NCBI RefSeq assembly: GCF_031128465.2
Contig: NZ_CP155618.1
Span: forward strand, 2,656,501 to 2,720,500
Length of the DNA: 64,000 nt
Source of the DNA: Mariniflexile litorale
Lineage (GTDB): Bacteria; Bacteroidota; Bacteroidia; Flavobacteriales; Flavobacteriaceae
Direction of reading: 5' to 3'
The position numbers were made by a program, and so were the translations under genes. Under the pieces are notes generated by a model. The model had not been told where the DNA came from and did no database searches. It worked only from the letters and a program-made list of their open reading frames with translations. Of the stretch, positions 17,471 through 25,702 are shown one piece after another. Positions within the stretch are counted from its first letter, which is position 1; each line of letters begins with the position of its first letter.

Positions 17471-18148
17471 ATGGGAAAGTGTGAACAATGCATAATTAAA
17501 CAATTTAATGCGCTTAAATCGTTGACTAGTCAAGAGCTTGTTCGAATTTCCAATTGTAAAACTTCAAGGTTTATTAAAAAAGGCGAAGTTATTTTCGATG
17601 AGGGAGAAGCTATTAATGGTATTTATTGTATTAAAGATGGTATTTGTAAACTTTCTAAGCTTAGCGAAAATGGCAAAGATCAAATTGTAAAAATGGTTGT
17701 GAAAGGCCAATTACTCGGTCAGCGCTCTCTTATTACTGATGAAACTTCAAACTTGCAGGCAGTTGCTTTAAACGATATGGAAGTTTGTTTTATTCCAAAA
17801 AACGAAATAATTAACGACTTACAAAGTAACTCGAAATTTTCATTTGATGTTTTAAAAGAGATGGCGCACGATTTAAAAGAAGCTGATGATATTATAGTAA
17901 ATATGGCTCAAAAATCGGTAAGACAACGATTAGGAGAAACATTAGTTTATATTCATGATAGTTTTGGAACCAATTCAGATGGTACATTAAGTGTATTGTT
18001 GTCTCGGGAAGATTTTGCCAATATTGTGGGTGCTGCAACAGAGTCTGCTATTAGAATACTTTCTCAGTTTAAAAAGGAAGGCTTAATAATGGCTATTGGT
18101 AAACAAATAAAAATAAATGATTTAGAAGGACTCAAGCGTGTGGAATAG
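17471..18148 (+). CDS. Crp/Fnr-family transcriptional regulator
   Basis: A 225-residue regulator with a beta-roll sensor domain (about 20-140) and a C-terminal Crp-type winged helix (about 150-225; IVGAATESAIRILSQFKKEG). The N-terminus carries a CxxC pair (Cys4, Cys7), with further Cys at 29, 53, 59 and 106. Cys106 in MEVCFIP aligns with Cys122 of E. coli FNR (MVCEIP), and the CxxC resembles Cys20/Cys23. The third FNR ligand is not at its usual place, though Cys29 might serve. It may thus sense oxygen through an iron-sulfur cluster; this is inference. It sits 47 bp after the usp gene. Confidence 0.87.
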   Translation: MGKCEQCIIKQFNALKSLTSQELVRISNCKTSRFIKKGEVIFDEGEAINGIYCIKDGICKLSKLSENGKDQIVKMVVKGQLLGQRSLITDETSNLQAVALNDMEVCFIPKNEIINDLQSNSKFSFDVLKEMAHDLKEADDIIVNMAQKSVRQRLGETLVYIHDSFGTNSDGTLSVLLSREDFANIVGAATESAIRILSQFKKEGLIMAIGKQIKINDLEGLKRVE

Positions 18149-18155
18149 CTATTAA

Positions 18156-18710
18156 CTAAGTGCTTTTTTTTAACTTCTTTATTTTTTTTGGTTTTAGCCA
18201 AAGCCAAAACCCACTAAAAGCGAGAAAAATTAGGGCTAATGAGGTTGTTGTGGCATACACTAGTTTAAAGTTTTTAGATTCACTTTTAAAAATGAAATCG
18301 ATAATAGATCCATCATGAATCATTTCAATAATAGTATCTGTGCGTTGTTTAATAGAGGTAATTTTTCCACTAGCACAATCAATTTGTAATTCTGTAAAAT
18401 GCGACTTAAAACGAACTTTTGCAATACCTTTTGATGGTCTGTAATCTATTCTATCTATTTCTGGTGATAGTTTTAAGGAATCACATATTTCAGTAGCTTT
18501 ATTTTGAATGAAGTTAAGCGAAACAAGTTTTTTGTTAATAAACCTACTTTTTTCAGTTGAAGGTTTTAGCTGTAATTCATTTTTCCAAGTTAATAAAACA
18601 CCTGTAATGCCTAATATGAGCATAAAAATTACCATGGGTATGGCAATAAGTTTATGAAATTTTCTGTAGAGTCTGGTTTCTTTCGAGAGTGTTTTAATTT
18701 TTGAAATCAA
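18156..18710 (-). CDS. PepSY-associated membrane protein
   Basis: A 184-residue protein with an N-terminal amphipathic start (ETRLYRKFHKLIAIP), a first membrane segment (VIFMLILGITGVLLTW), an exported middle part and a second segment near the end (LVYATTTSLALIFLAFSGFWLW). The RKFHK...GVLLTWK pattern and the WLWLKPKK end are typical of PepSY_TM proteins. Some relatives reduce ferric siderophores, others have no known role. It is convergent with the Crp/Fnr gene and divergent from the VWA gene; nothing nearby fixes its substrate. Confidence 0.75.
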   Translation of the reverse strand: MISKIKTLSKETRLYRKFHKLIAIPMVIFMLILGITGVLLTWKNELQLKPSTEKSRFINKKLVSLNFIQNKATEICDSLKLSPEIDRIDYRPSKGIAKVRFKSHFTELQIDCASGKITSIKQRTDTIIEMIHDGSIIDFIFKSESKNFKLVYATTTSLALIFLAFSGFWLWLKPKKIKKLKKST

Positions 18711-18818
18711 TATTTATCAAATATAAGCACCGAAAATATGAAATAAACATAAAATACTTTCTTAAAGGTGTGTTAATGAATTGTACTAACTGTATAAATA
18801 CATTATTTTTATAATGCT

Positions 18819-19949
18819 ATGATGAGAACGAATGTAAATAAAAAAGGTTTTGTATTTAAAAAATATGAGGCACCTAATATATCTCCTTTTGATAAACTTT
18901 TTGAAATTTTTAAAGAGTTGATAACCCATACTTCTGGCGATTTTGATGAAGCCATAGATTGGTTGCGGGAATTAGATAAGGAATATAAACTTACCACTTC
19001 AGAATATACTATCGATGATTTTATAGAAGATCTTAAAAAGAAAGGCTATATACGCGAAGAAATTGACCCAGATAGCAATGAAGGAGGTATGGCTATTACA
19101 GCTAAAACGGAACGTGCCATACGTCAACAAGCATTAGATCAAGTTTTCGGACAAATAAAGCGTAGTGGTCAAGGCAACCATAAAAGTAAAAACCAAGGCG
19201 TTGGCGATGAGCATACAGGCGATTTTAAAAATTATCAATTTGGTGATGCTTTAGATAAAGTTTCCATGACCGAAAGTTTAAAGAATGCACAGATAAATCA
19301 CGGTATTGCAGATTTTACATTATCTGAAGACGATTTGGTAGTTGAAGAAACACTTCACAAATCGCAAATGAGTACGGTGCTCATGATAGATATAAGCCAT
19401 AGTATGATTCTGTATGGTGAAGATAGAATAACACCAGCCAAAAAAGTAGCCATGGCTCTGGCGGAATTAATTACGACACGTTATCCAAAAGACACTTTGG
19501 ATATTTTGGTTTTTGGTAATGATGCATGGCAAATTGAAATTAAAGATTTACCTTATCTAAAAGTAGGTCCGTATCACACAAATACCGTAGCAGGATTGCA
19601 ATTAGCAATGGATTTATTGCGACGAAAACGCAATACAAACAAACAAATTTTTATGATTACCGATGGTAAACCAAGTTGTTTACGTTTACCAGATGGTGAA
19701 TATTACAAAAACAGTAATGGCTTAGACACTCATATTGTGAACAAATGTTATATGATGGCTCAGCAGGCAAGACGTCTGCATATTCCCATCACAACATTTA
19801 TGATTGCCCAAGACCCCTATTTAATGCAATTTGTTAGAGAGTTTACTTACGCCAACCAAGGGAAAGCATTTTATACAGGACTTAAAGGTTTGGGTGAAAT
19901 GATTTTTGAAGATTATGAAACCAATAGAACAAAGAGAATTAGAGGGTAA
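18819..19949 (+). CDS. VWA domain protein paired with an AAA ATPase
   Basis: A 376-residue protein. The N-terminal 170 residues are charged and helical, and the C-terminal half is a von Willebrand factor A domain. The metal-ion-dependent adhesion site is intact: DISHS at 191-195, a Thr in HTNTVAGL, and the later MITDGKP Asp. VWA proteins of this kind work with MoxR- or BchI-like ATPases, as in Mg-chelatase, to load metals or remodel complexes. The ATPase gene follows immediately. A second Met one codon on (18822) is an equal start candidate. The client of the pair is unknown. Confidence 0.82.
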   Translation: MMRTNVNKKGFVFKKYEAPNISPFDKLFEIFKELITHTSGDFDEAIDWLRELDKEYKLTTSEYTIDDFIEDLKKKGYIREEIDPDSNEGGMAITAKTERAIRQQALDQVFGQIKRSGQGNHKSKNQGVGDEHTGDFKNYQFGDALDKVSMTESLKNAQINHGIADFTLSEDDLVVEETLHKSQMSTVLMIDISHSMILYGEDRITPAKKVAMALAELITTRYPKDTLDILVFGNDAWQIEIKDLPYLKVGPYHTNTVAGLQLAMDLLRRKRNTNKQIFMITDGKPSCLRLPDGEYYKNSNGLDTHIVNKCYMMAQQARRLHIPITTFMIAQDPYLMQFVREFTYANQGKAFYTGLKGLGEMIFEDYETNRTKRIRG

Positions 19950-19950
19950 T

Positions 19951-20047
19951 CCCCACCTAACCTCCCCAAAGGAGAAAAATAAAAAAAATCAATAAAAAAA
20001 TACCCTACAACAGTTCCCTCTCCTTTGGAGAGGGTTAGGGAGAGGAG
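19951..20047 (+). repeat. CTCCTTTGGA-type palindromic repeat, copy 1
   Basis: The arms CCTAACCTCCCCAAAGGAGA (from 19956) and TCTCCTTTGGAGAGGGTTAG (from about 20018) pair with few mismatches and can form a long hairpin between the VWA and AAA genes. The right end, GGGAGAGGAG, is 3 nt from the ATG at 20051 and resembles a Shine-Dalgarno sequence. A related copy in opposite orientation lies at 31083-31206. Confidence 0.75.
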
Positions 20048-20050
20048 AAT

Positions 20051-21511
20051 ATGAAAAACATAAATACATTAGGCGAATTAAAAAAATCAGGTTATCAATC
20101 AAAATCTATTAAAGATGAATTAAGAGATAACTTGATTGAGAAATTAAAAAATAAAGAAACTACTTTTGAAGGGGTACATGGTTATCAAAATACCGTAATC
20201 CCTGAATTGGAACGGGCTATTTTATCTAGACATAATATTAATTTGTTAGGATTGAGAGGGCAAGCTAAAACACGTCTGGCTCGTTTAATGCTCAATTTAT
20301 TGGATGAGTATATTCCGTATGTTGAAGGTTCTGAAATTAATGACGACCCATTAAAACCCATATCCAGATTTGCCATGGAGTTAATCAAAGAAAAAGGCGA
20401 AAATACTCCAATTTCTTGGTTGCATCGAAGCGAACGTTTTGCAGAGAAACTGGCAACACCTGACGTAACAGTTGCTGATATTATTGGAGATGTAGATCCT
20501 ATAAAAGCAGCTAATTTAAAGTTGAGTTATGCTGATGATCGTGTGATTCATTATGGCATGATTCCTAGAGCGAATCGTTGCATTTTTGTTATTAATGAAT
20601 TGCCCGATCTCCAAGCCCGCATTCAAGTAGCCCTCTTCAATATTTTACAAGAAGGCGATATTCAAATTAGAGGATTTAAATTGAGATTGCCCTTGGATAT
20701 TCAATTTTTGTTTACCGCAAACCCCGAAGATTATACGAATAGAGGAAGCATTGTAACGCCTTTAAAAGATAGAATTGGTTCGCAGATTTTAACCCATTAC
20801 CCCACAGATATTGAAACTGCAAGGTTGATTACAGAACAAGAAGCTAAATTGGTAGAGGTTCAAAAAGCGACTGTTTTGGTGCCTGATTTAGCAAGAGATT
20901 TATTAGAACAAATTGTTTTTGAAGCAAGGGAGAGTGAATTTATCGATGCGAAAAGTGGTGTGAGCGCCAGACTGAGTATTACCGCTTTAGAGAATTTATT
21001 AAGTACTGCAGAACGTCGTTCATTAATAGCGGGTGATAAAACAACTACGGTTCGATTAAGTGATTTTGTGGGTATTATTCCCTCTATTATAGGTAAAGTA
21101 GAGTTGGTTTATGAAGGTGAACAGGAAGGTGCCGCCATGGTTGCTTACAACTTAATAGGTGAAGCTGTTAAAAGTTTATTTGAAGAATTTTTTCCGAAGA
21201 TAGAAAAATTAAAAAAGCAAGAAGAAGAAACTCCTTATGACGACATTGTATCATGGTTTTTTAACCAGAAAGAAGGCTTTGAATTGTTAGATGATTTAGG
21301 TGATAAAGAATACAAAAAACTACTAGATGCCATTTCACCTTTAAATGATTTGTTAACAGAGCATCAACCCAAATTATTAAAAGAAGATAGTTATTTTGTA
21401 AAAGAGTTTGTGCTTTGGGCTTTGGTTGAATTCAAGCAATTAAGTAAACATCGCTTCACAGAGGGTATTCAGTTTAAAGATCCTTACGGCAATTTTATTA
21501 GCGGTATTTGA
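20051..21511 (+). CDS. MoxR/BchI-like AAA ATPase
   Basis: A 486-residue AAA+ protein. Walker A is GLRGQAKT at 67-74. The Walker B region reads CIFVINELPDL, with Asn182 where the usual Asp stands and Glu183 kept. The insert-rich AAA fold (LADIIGDVDP-like segment, FTANPEDYTNRG sensor 1, ISPLKDRIGSQI-like arginine region) resembles the magnesium-chelatase ChlI family. It should act with the VWA protein encoded just upstream. The Asp-to-Asn change could weaken ATP hydrolysis or simply be tolerated in this subfamily. The start is favoured by AGGAG 3-4 nt upstream, supplied by the repeat element. Confidence 0.85.
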   Translation: MKNINTLGELKKSGYQSKSIKDELRDNLIEKLKNKETTFEGVHGYQNTVIPELERAILSRHNINLLGLRGQAKTRLARLMLNLLDEYIPYVEGSEINDDPLKPISRFAMELIKEKGENTPISWLHRSERFAEKLATPDVTVADIIGDVDPIKAANLKLSYADDRVIHYGMIPRANRCIFVINELPDLQARIQVALFNILQEGDIQIRGFKLRLPLDIQFLFTANPEDYTNRGSIVTPLKDRIGSQILTHYPTDIETARLITEQEAKLVEVQKATVLVPDLARDLLEQIVFEARESEFIDAKSGVSARLSITALENLLSTAERRSLIAGDKTTTVRLSDFVGIIPSIIGKVELVYEGEQEGAAMVAYNLIGEAVKSLFEEFFPKIEKLKKQEEETPYDDIVSWFFNQKEGFELLDDLGDKEYKKLLDAISPLNDLLTEHQPKLLKEDSYFVKEFVLWALVEFKQLSKHRFTEGIQFKDPYGNFISGI

Positions 21512-21555
21512 GTTTTTTTAGTTTCCATATTATAAATTTAAGTTTATATAATTTC

Positions 21556-21585
21556 GGAATTATAAATATTCGCGAGGATAATTCC
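21556..21585. promoter_or_regulatory. Inverted repeat upstream of the phosphatase-glycosidase gene
   Basis: GGAATTAT (21556-21563) and ATAATTCC (21578-21585) are exact inverted repeats with a 14-base spacer, 140-170 bp upstream of the gene start. The 217-bp gap otherwise shows only AT-rich sequence. It may be an operator or a short hairpin; chance is not excluded. Confidence 0.35.
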
Positions 21586-21728
21586 TATTATATCAATAAT
21601 ATTTTTACAGTTCATTTCTAAACGGATTGAGTCAACTTACGTCTTTATTTTTCATTATATTAAACTCGGAAGTAGTTTTTTAACTATTTGAATTTGAAAG
21701 TTTAATATAAAACCATTGCATTTAAAAT

Positions 21729-23804
21729 ATGGATATAAGTAAAGAGAATACTATCAGACTTCTGTCTTTTGATATAGACAATACACTCATAAATTTCAAC
21801 ACATTAAAAGGAGGTTTTACAAAAACATGGAATAAGTATAAAACGGATTCTCAAGTATTGCTTACTTATAATACAGGTAGGCTAATAGATGATGTTTTAA
21901 ATTTAATAAAGAAAGGGATTATACCAGAACCTAATTATATTATTTCTGGCGTTGGTACCCATATATACGATTTCAACAAGAAATGTGTCGTTAAAGAGTT
22001 TAATGATGTGCTTGATGATGGCTGGGATATTCAGTCTGTTGAAAATGTGATACAAAACATCAATCATCCTATAAGTGATCAACCTTTAAAATATCAGCAT
22101 TCCTATAAAAGAAGTTATTTTTTTCATAATGCAACCCAAGAACATATAACCAGTATCGAGCAGGATTTTACAAATGCGAATATGCATATTAATGTGGTGT
22201 ATTCTGGTGATAAATTTTTAGATATTCTTCCTAAGTGGGCTAATAAAGGCAATGCGTTGCAGTGGTTATTGAGAAAATTGGAGATTGAGGTCTGTAATAC
22301 TTTGGTTGCTGGAGATAGTGGAAATGATTCAGCTATGTTTAATATGAAAGATGTTAAAGGGATTGTGGTTGCAAATGCTCATGAGGAACTTTATAAATTT
22401 ACGAAACACAAACAAGTGTATCATGCTGAATGTGCTTATGATAATGGAATTGTAGAAGGATTAGTTCATTACAAAGTTCTACCCGAAGAAGCAAAAATAA
22501 CCAATCAAGAAGACCACTCTGAAGATTATTATATTAAGCAAGAGTTGAATAATATAGCAGAAGAAGATGAAAATGAAAAAATAGCTTTAATACGGAAAGG
22601 TTATGATAAAGCCGTTGAAGCTATTAGAAAGAATATCACGCCGCTTGGCTTCTCAGCCTGTTCTATAGATGATAATATACCAAATGGAACGGATGAAAAC
22701 TACCATAGTGTATGGGCTAGAGATGGTGCTATAACTGTTATAGGTTCGCTTCCGCTTATTTATGATGAAGAAATTCACAAATGCCAACGTCAAACACTCT
22801 TAACGTTATTTGAGCATATTTCACGTAATGGCCAAATTCCATCCAATGTACGAATTAAGGATAATGCGCCAGATTACTCTGGAGTAGGAGGTATCTGTTC
22901 CATAGATAGCGGTATTTGGGTAGTTATTGCTTTTTATGAATATGTTAATGTCACTAAAGATATCGAGTTTCTTAGAGATCATATTAGCGATATTAAAGAA
23001 ACCATGCGATGGTTAGGAGCTCATGATAGTAATAATGATGCCTTATTAGAAATACCCGAAGCAGGGGATTGGACCGATTTATTTGGTAGAAGTTATAATA
23101 TTCTTTACGATGAAATTCTTTGGTATCGTGCTAATGTATGTTTTGGACGTATGTTAGAAATGTTGGGAGATTATGAACAGGCAGGAGAAAACATCAGATG
23201 GTCTCAAGTAATAAAAAAAGAAATTATTGAGAATTTCTGGCCTTCTACAAAACAAAAACCATACTCATCGGTTGCATTTGCAGAACGTCAATTTGCTTTG
23301 GGAGATACCACTTATTTAATAGCACAAACAACACCATTCGATTTTAGTTGGCGCTGTGATGTCTTTGGAAATATTTTAGCTTTTTTACATGGTACTATAG
23401 ATGCCGAAAAAGCGCATCAAACCTTTCGTTTTATGTTAGGTGTGGGAGTTAATGATCCCTTTCCTGTATCAAATGTATACCCTGTAGTATCACCAGGAGA
23501 TCCAGATTGGCGTCCATATTATACTGTAAATCTTCTAAACTTACCCAACCATTACCATAATGGTGGCATATGGCCGTTTGTGGGAGGATTTTGGGTAAAG
23601 TTTGTAAATAAGCTTGGGTTCAAAGATATGGCAATTTCAGAATTGCATAAACTCGCTCTAATTAACAAAGAAGGTGTTAATGAAGAATGGGAGTTTACAG
23701 AATGGGCACATGGAGTTACAGGTAAACCCATGGGAAAAGCATATCAAGCATGGTCGGCAGCGCAGTATATTTCTGCTTGCCATGATTTAAAAATAATTAA
23801 ATAA
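21729..23804 (+). CDS. Sucrose-phosphate-phosphatase-like HAD domain fused to an invertase-like glycosidase
   Basis: A 691-residue fusion. Residues 8-255 are an HAD phosphatase of the sucrose-6-phosphate phosphatase type: DIDNT (15-19), TYNTGR, IISGVGTHIY, LPKWANKGNAL with Lys173, and AGDSGND (195-200). Residues from about 285 form an all-helical (alpha/alpha)6 glycosidase with NYHSVWARDGA (324-334), HYHNGGIWPF (608-617) and GKPMGKAYQAWS (665-676). These resemble GH100 neutral invertases, though amylo-1,6-glucosidase-like families share parts. The glycosyltransferase next door is of the sucrose-phosphate synthase type. One chain may thus both make and break the same disaccharide. The exact sugar is unknown. 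Confidence 0.8.
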   Translation: MDISKENTIRLLSFDIDNTLINFNTLKGGFTKTWNKYKTDSQVLLTYNTGRLIDDVLNLIKKGIIPEPNYIISGVGTHIYDFNKKCVVKEFNDVLDDGWDIQSVENVIQNINHPISDQPLKYQHSYKRSYFFHNATQEHITSIEQDFTNANMHINVVYSGDKFLDILPKWANKGNALQWLLRKLEIEVCNTLVAGDSGNDSAMFNMKDVKGIVVANAHEELYKFTKHKQVYHAECAYDNGIVEGLVHYKVLPEEAKITNQEDHSEDYYIKQELNNIAEEDENEKIALIRKGYDKAVEAIRKNITPLGFSACSIDDNIPNGTDENYHSVWARDGAITVIGSLPLIYDEEIHKCQRQTLLTLFEHISRNGQIPSNVRIKDNAPDYSGVGGICSIDSGIWVVIAFYEYVNVTKDIEFLRDHISDIKETMRWLGAHDSNNDALLEIPEAGDWTDLFGRSYNILYDEILWYRANVCFGRMLEMLGDYEQAGENIRWSQVIKKEIIENFWPSTKQKPYSSVAFAERQFALGDTTYLIAQTTPFDFSWRCDVFGNILAFLHGTIDAEKAHQTFRFMLGVGVNDPFPVSNVYPVVSPGDPDWRPYYTVNLLNLPNHYHNGGIWPFVGGFWVKFVNKLGFKDMAISELHKLALINKEGVNEEWEFTEWAHGVTGKPMGKAYQAWSAAQYISACHDLKIIK

Positions 23805-23825
23805 TAATATTAAAAACAGAAAACT

Positions 23826-25106
23826 ATGAAATCAATATTGATGATCTCTTTGCACGGTTATGTCGGTGCAAATGCGGAATTAGGAAAACCAGATACAGGA
23901 GGACAAGTTGTTTATGTTTTAGAATTAGCAGAACGTTTTAGCAGACTTGGTAAAAAAGTAGATTTGGTAACTCGCCAATTTGAAGACCAACCAGAATATG
24001 ATATTGTAGACGAAAATTATAGTGTATGGCGTATCCCTTTTGGTGGTAAAAAGTTTATCAGAAAAGAGGATATGCACGATCATTTAAAAAAGTTTGTAAC
24101 CAATTGTTTAGCAGCTATTAAAAAGGAAGGTAAAAAATACGATATTGTTTATACCCATTATTGGGATGCGGGTTGGGCAGGACAAAAAATAGCTGAAGAA
24201 TTAGGTATTTCACATGTACACACACCGCATTCACTTGGTTGGTGGAAACGCCATACTATGGGAAGCGATATGGATGAAGTTGAAATGGAAAAAACGTACC
24301 GCTTTAAAGAACGTATTCGTAAAGAATATTTTGTATATCAGATGTGTAACTTCGTTATTGCAACTACTTTACCGCAGGTAGATTTGCTTACAAAACAATA
24401 TGATGTATTGTCTCGAAATTGTGGCATGATTCCTCCAGGAATTGATGAAAATCGTTTTTTTCCGGTGCCTTCTAAAGAAAATGACAAGGTTCGGTCTAAA
24501 TATGATATTCACCCTAATGATATTTTGGCTCTAGGCCGTATGGCACATAACAAAGGTTATGATTTGCTCTTGCAAGCATTACCTACGGTGCTTGAACTTT
24601 GCCCCGAAGCACGTTTAGTGGCAGCAATAGGAGGTGATTCTGATCAAGATAAAGAAGGTATAGAGAAACTAAAAATATTAGCAGGTGAGTTAGGTGTGAT
24701 GGATAAAATAAAATGGAAAAACTATATTGCAGATGAGGATTTGGCGAACGTATATCGATCGGCTAATATTTTCGCAATGCCATCAAGATATGAGCCTTTC
24801 GGCATGGTAGCTATTGAAGCTATGGCTTGCGGAACTCCCAGTGTGGTAACTGTTCATGGTGGCTTGTATGATTTAATAGACTTTGGAAATCAAGCATTAT
24901 TTGCCGATCCACACCGTCCTGTAGAATTTGGAGCGATGATGTCTATGCCGCTTTTATACCCGAAATTACGTAATGAATTATCGGTTGAAGGGGCTCGTTT
25001 TTCACGTCGAAACTTCGGATGGACAGGTATTGCTAAACGCATACTCAAAATATTTGATAACTCTATCAACCTACAATCTATGGAGTCAAATATCTATACA
25101 CACTAA
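23826..25106 (+). CDS. GT4 glycosyltransferase, sucrose-phosphate-synthase-like
   Basis: A 426-residue GT-B enzyme. The N-terminal HGYVGANAELGKPDTGGQVV is the hallmark of sucrose-phosphate synthase, sucrose synthase and mannosylfructose-phosphate synthase. THYWDAGWAG and HVHTPHSLGWWKR also belong to this family. The donor site shows the E-x7-E pattern in YEPFGMVAIEAMACGTPSVV. It should transfer a hexose from a nucleotide sugar to a sugar phosphate, probably fructose 6-phosphate, with the HAD domain of the preceding gene removing the phosphate. The genes are 21 bp apart and probably cotranscribed. Sucrose versus a related compatible solute cannot be decided here. Confidence 0.85.
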   Translation: MKSILMISLHGYVGANAELGKPDTGGQVVYVLELAERFSRLGKKVDLVTRQFEDQPEYDIVDENYSVWRIPFGGKKFIRKEDMHDHLKKFVTNCLAAIKKEGKKYDIVYTHYWDAGWAGQKIAEELGISHVHTPHSLGWWKRHTMGSDMDEVEMEKTYRFKERIRKEYFVYQMCNFVIATTLPQVDLLTKQYDVLSRNCGMIPPGIDENRFFPVPSKENDKVRSKYDIHPNDILALGRMAHNKGYDLLLQALPTVLELCPEARLVAAIGGDSDQDKEGIEKLKILAGELGVMDKIKWKNYIADEDLANVYRSANIFAMPSRYEPFGMVAIEAMACGTPSVVTVHGGLYDLIDFGNQALFADPHRPVEFGAMMSMPLLYPKLRNELSVEGARFSRRNFGWTGIAKRILKIFDNSINLQSMESNIYTH

Positions 25107-25124
25107 AAAAAATAGAGATTAAGA

Positions 25125-25697
25125 TTACCTAGTGTCTCTAGTTTTGATATTATTAGCGCATTGTTGAATTATTTCATGGATGCGCTTTTTTCTAGTGTCT
25201 TCTCGCTTTGCCTGATTTAACCAATATAAATAGCTCTTTCTGTAGGAAGGGGCAAAGTTTTTATAGTTATTAAAAGCTATTGCGTTCTTATCAAACGCTA
25301 TTTGTAAATCATCAGGAATGATGCCTTTTTCAACGGTATCAAGAGCTGTCCAACTACCGTTTTGTTTAGCAATTTTAATAATTTCTAAACCACTATCATG
25401 CATTAAATTTTCAAAAATTAAAGTTTCAATATATTTTTTGTTTAAAGCGCTCCAAACACTTTTAGGGTTTCTTGGTGTAAAGTATTGGCGTCGTTTACCT
25501 TCACCTAAACTTTTTACAGTAGAATCTATCCAACCATAACATAAGGCTACTTTAACTGCTTCTTCCCAACGCATAGAATCCCTTTCATGTTCTACTTTAT
25601 AAAAGATGAGGTAAACACCTTTGTGGAATTTATGATTGTTGTGCAACCACTCACGCCATTCTGTGTCTGTTTTAAAATATAATTCGGGTAGTTCCAA
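25125..25697 (-). CDS. YdeI/OmpD-associated family protein
   Basis: A 190-residue protein matching the YdeI/OmdA type: LYFKTDTEWREWLHNNH at the start, VKVALCYGWIDSTVKSL, YFTPRNPKSVWSALNKKYIE, and the C-terminal helical region with FAPSYRKSYLYWLNQAKREDTRKKRI. Some relatives are linked to bacteriocin tolerance, but the molecular role is not known. It ends 18 bp from the convergent glycosyltransferase and starts just after the M1 peptidase gene's end, in the same direction. Confidence 0.82.
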   Translation of the reverse strand: MELPELYFKTDTEWREWLHNNHKFHKGVYLIFYKVEHERDSMRWEEAVKVALCYGWIDSTVKSLGEGKRRQYFTPRNPKSVWSALNKKYIETLIFENLMHDSGLEIIKIAKQNGSWTALDTVEKGIIPDDLQIAFDKNAIAFNNYKNFAPSYRKSYLYWLNQAKREDTRKKRIHEIIQQCANNIKTRDTR

Positions 25698-25702
25698 AAG
25701 AA

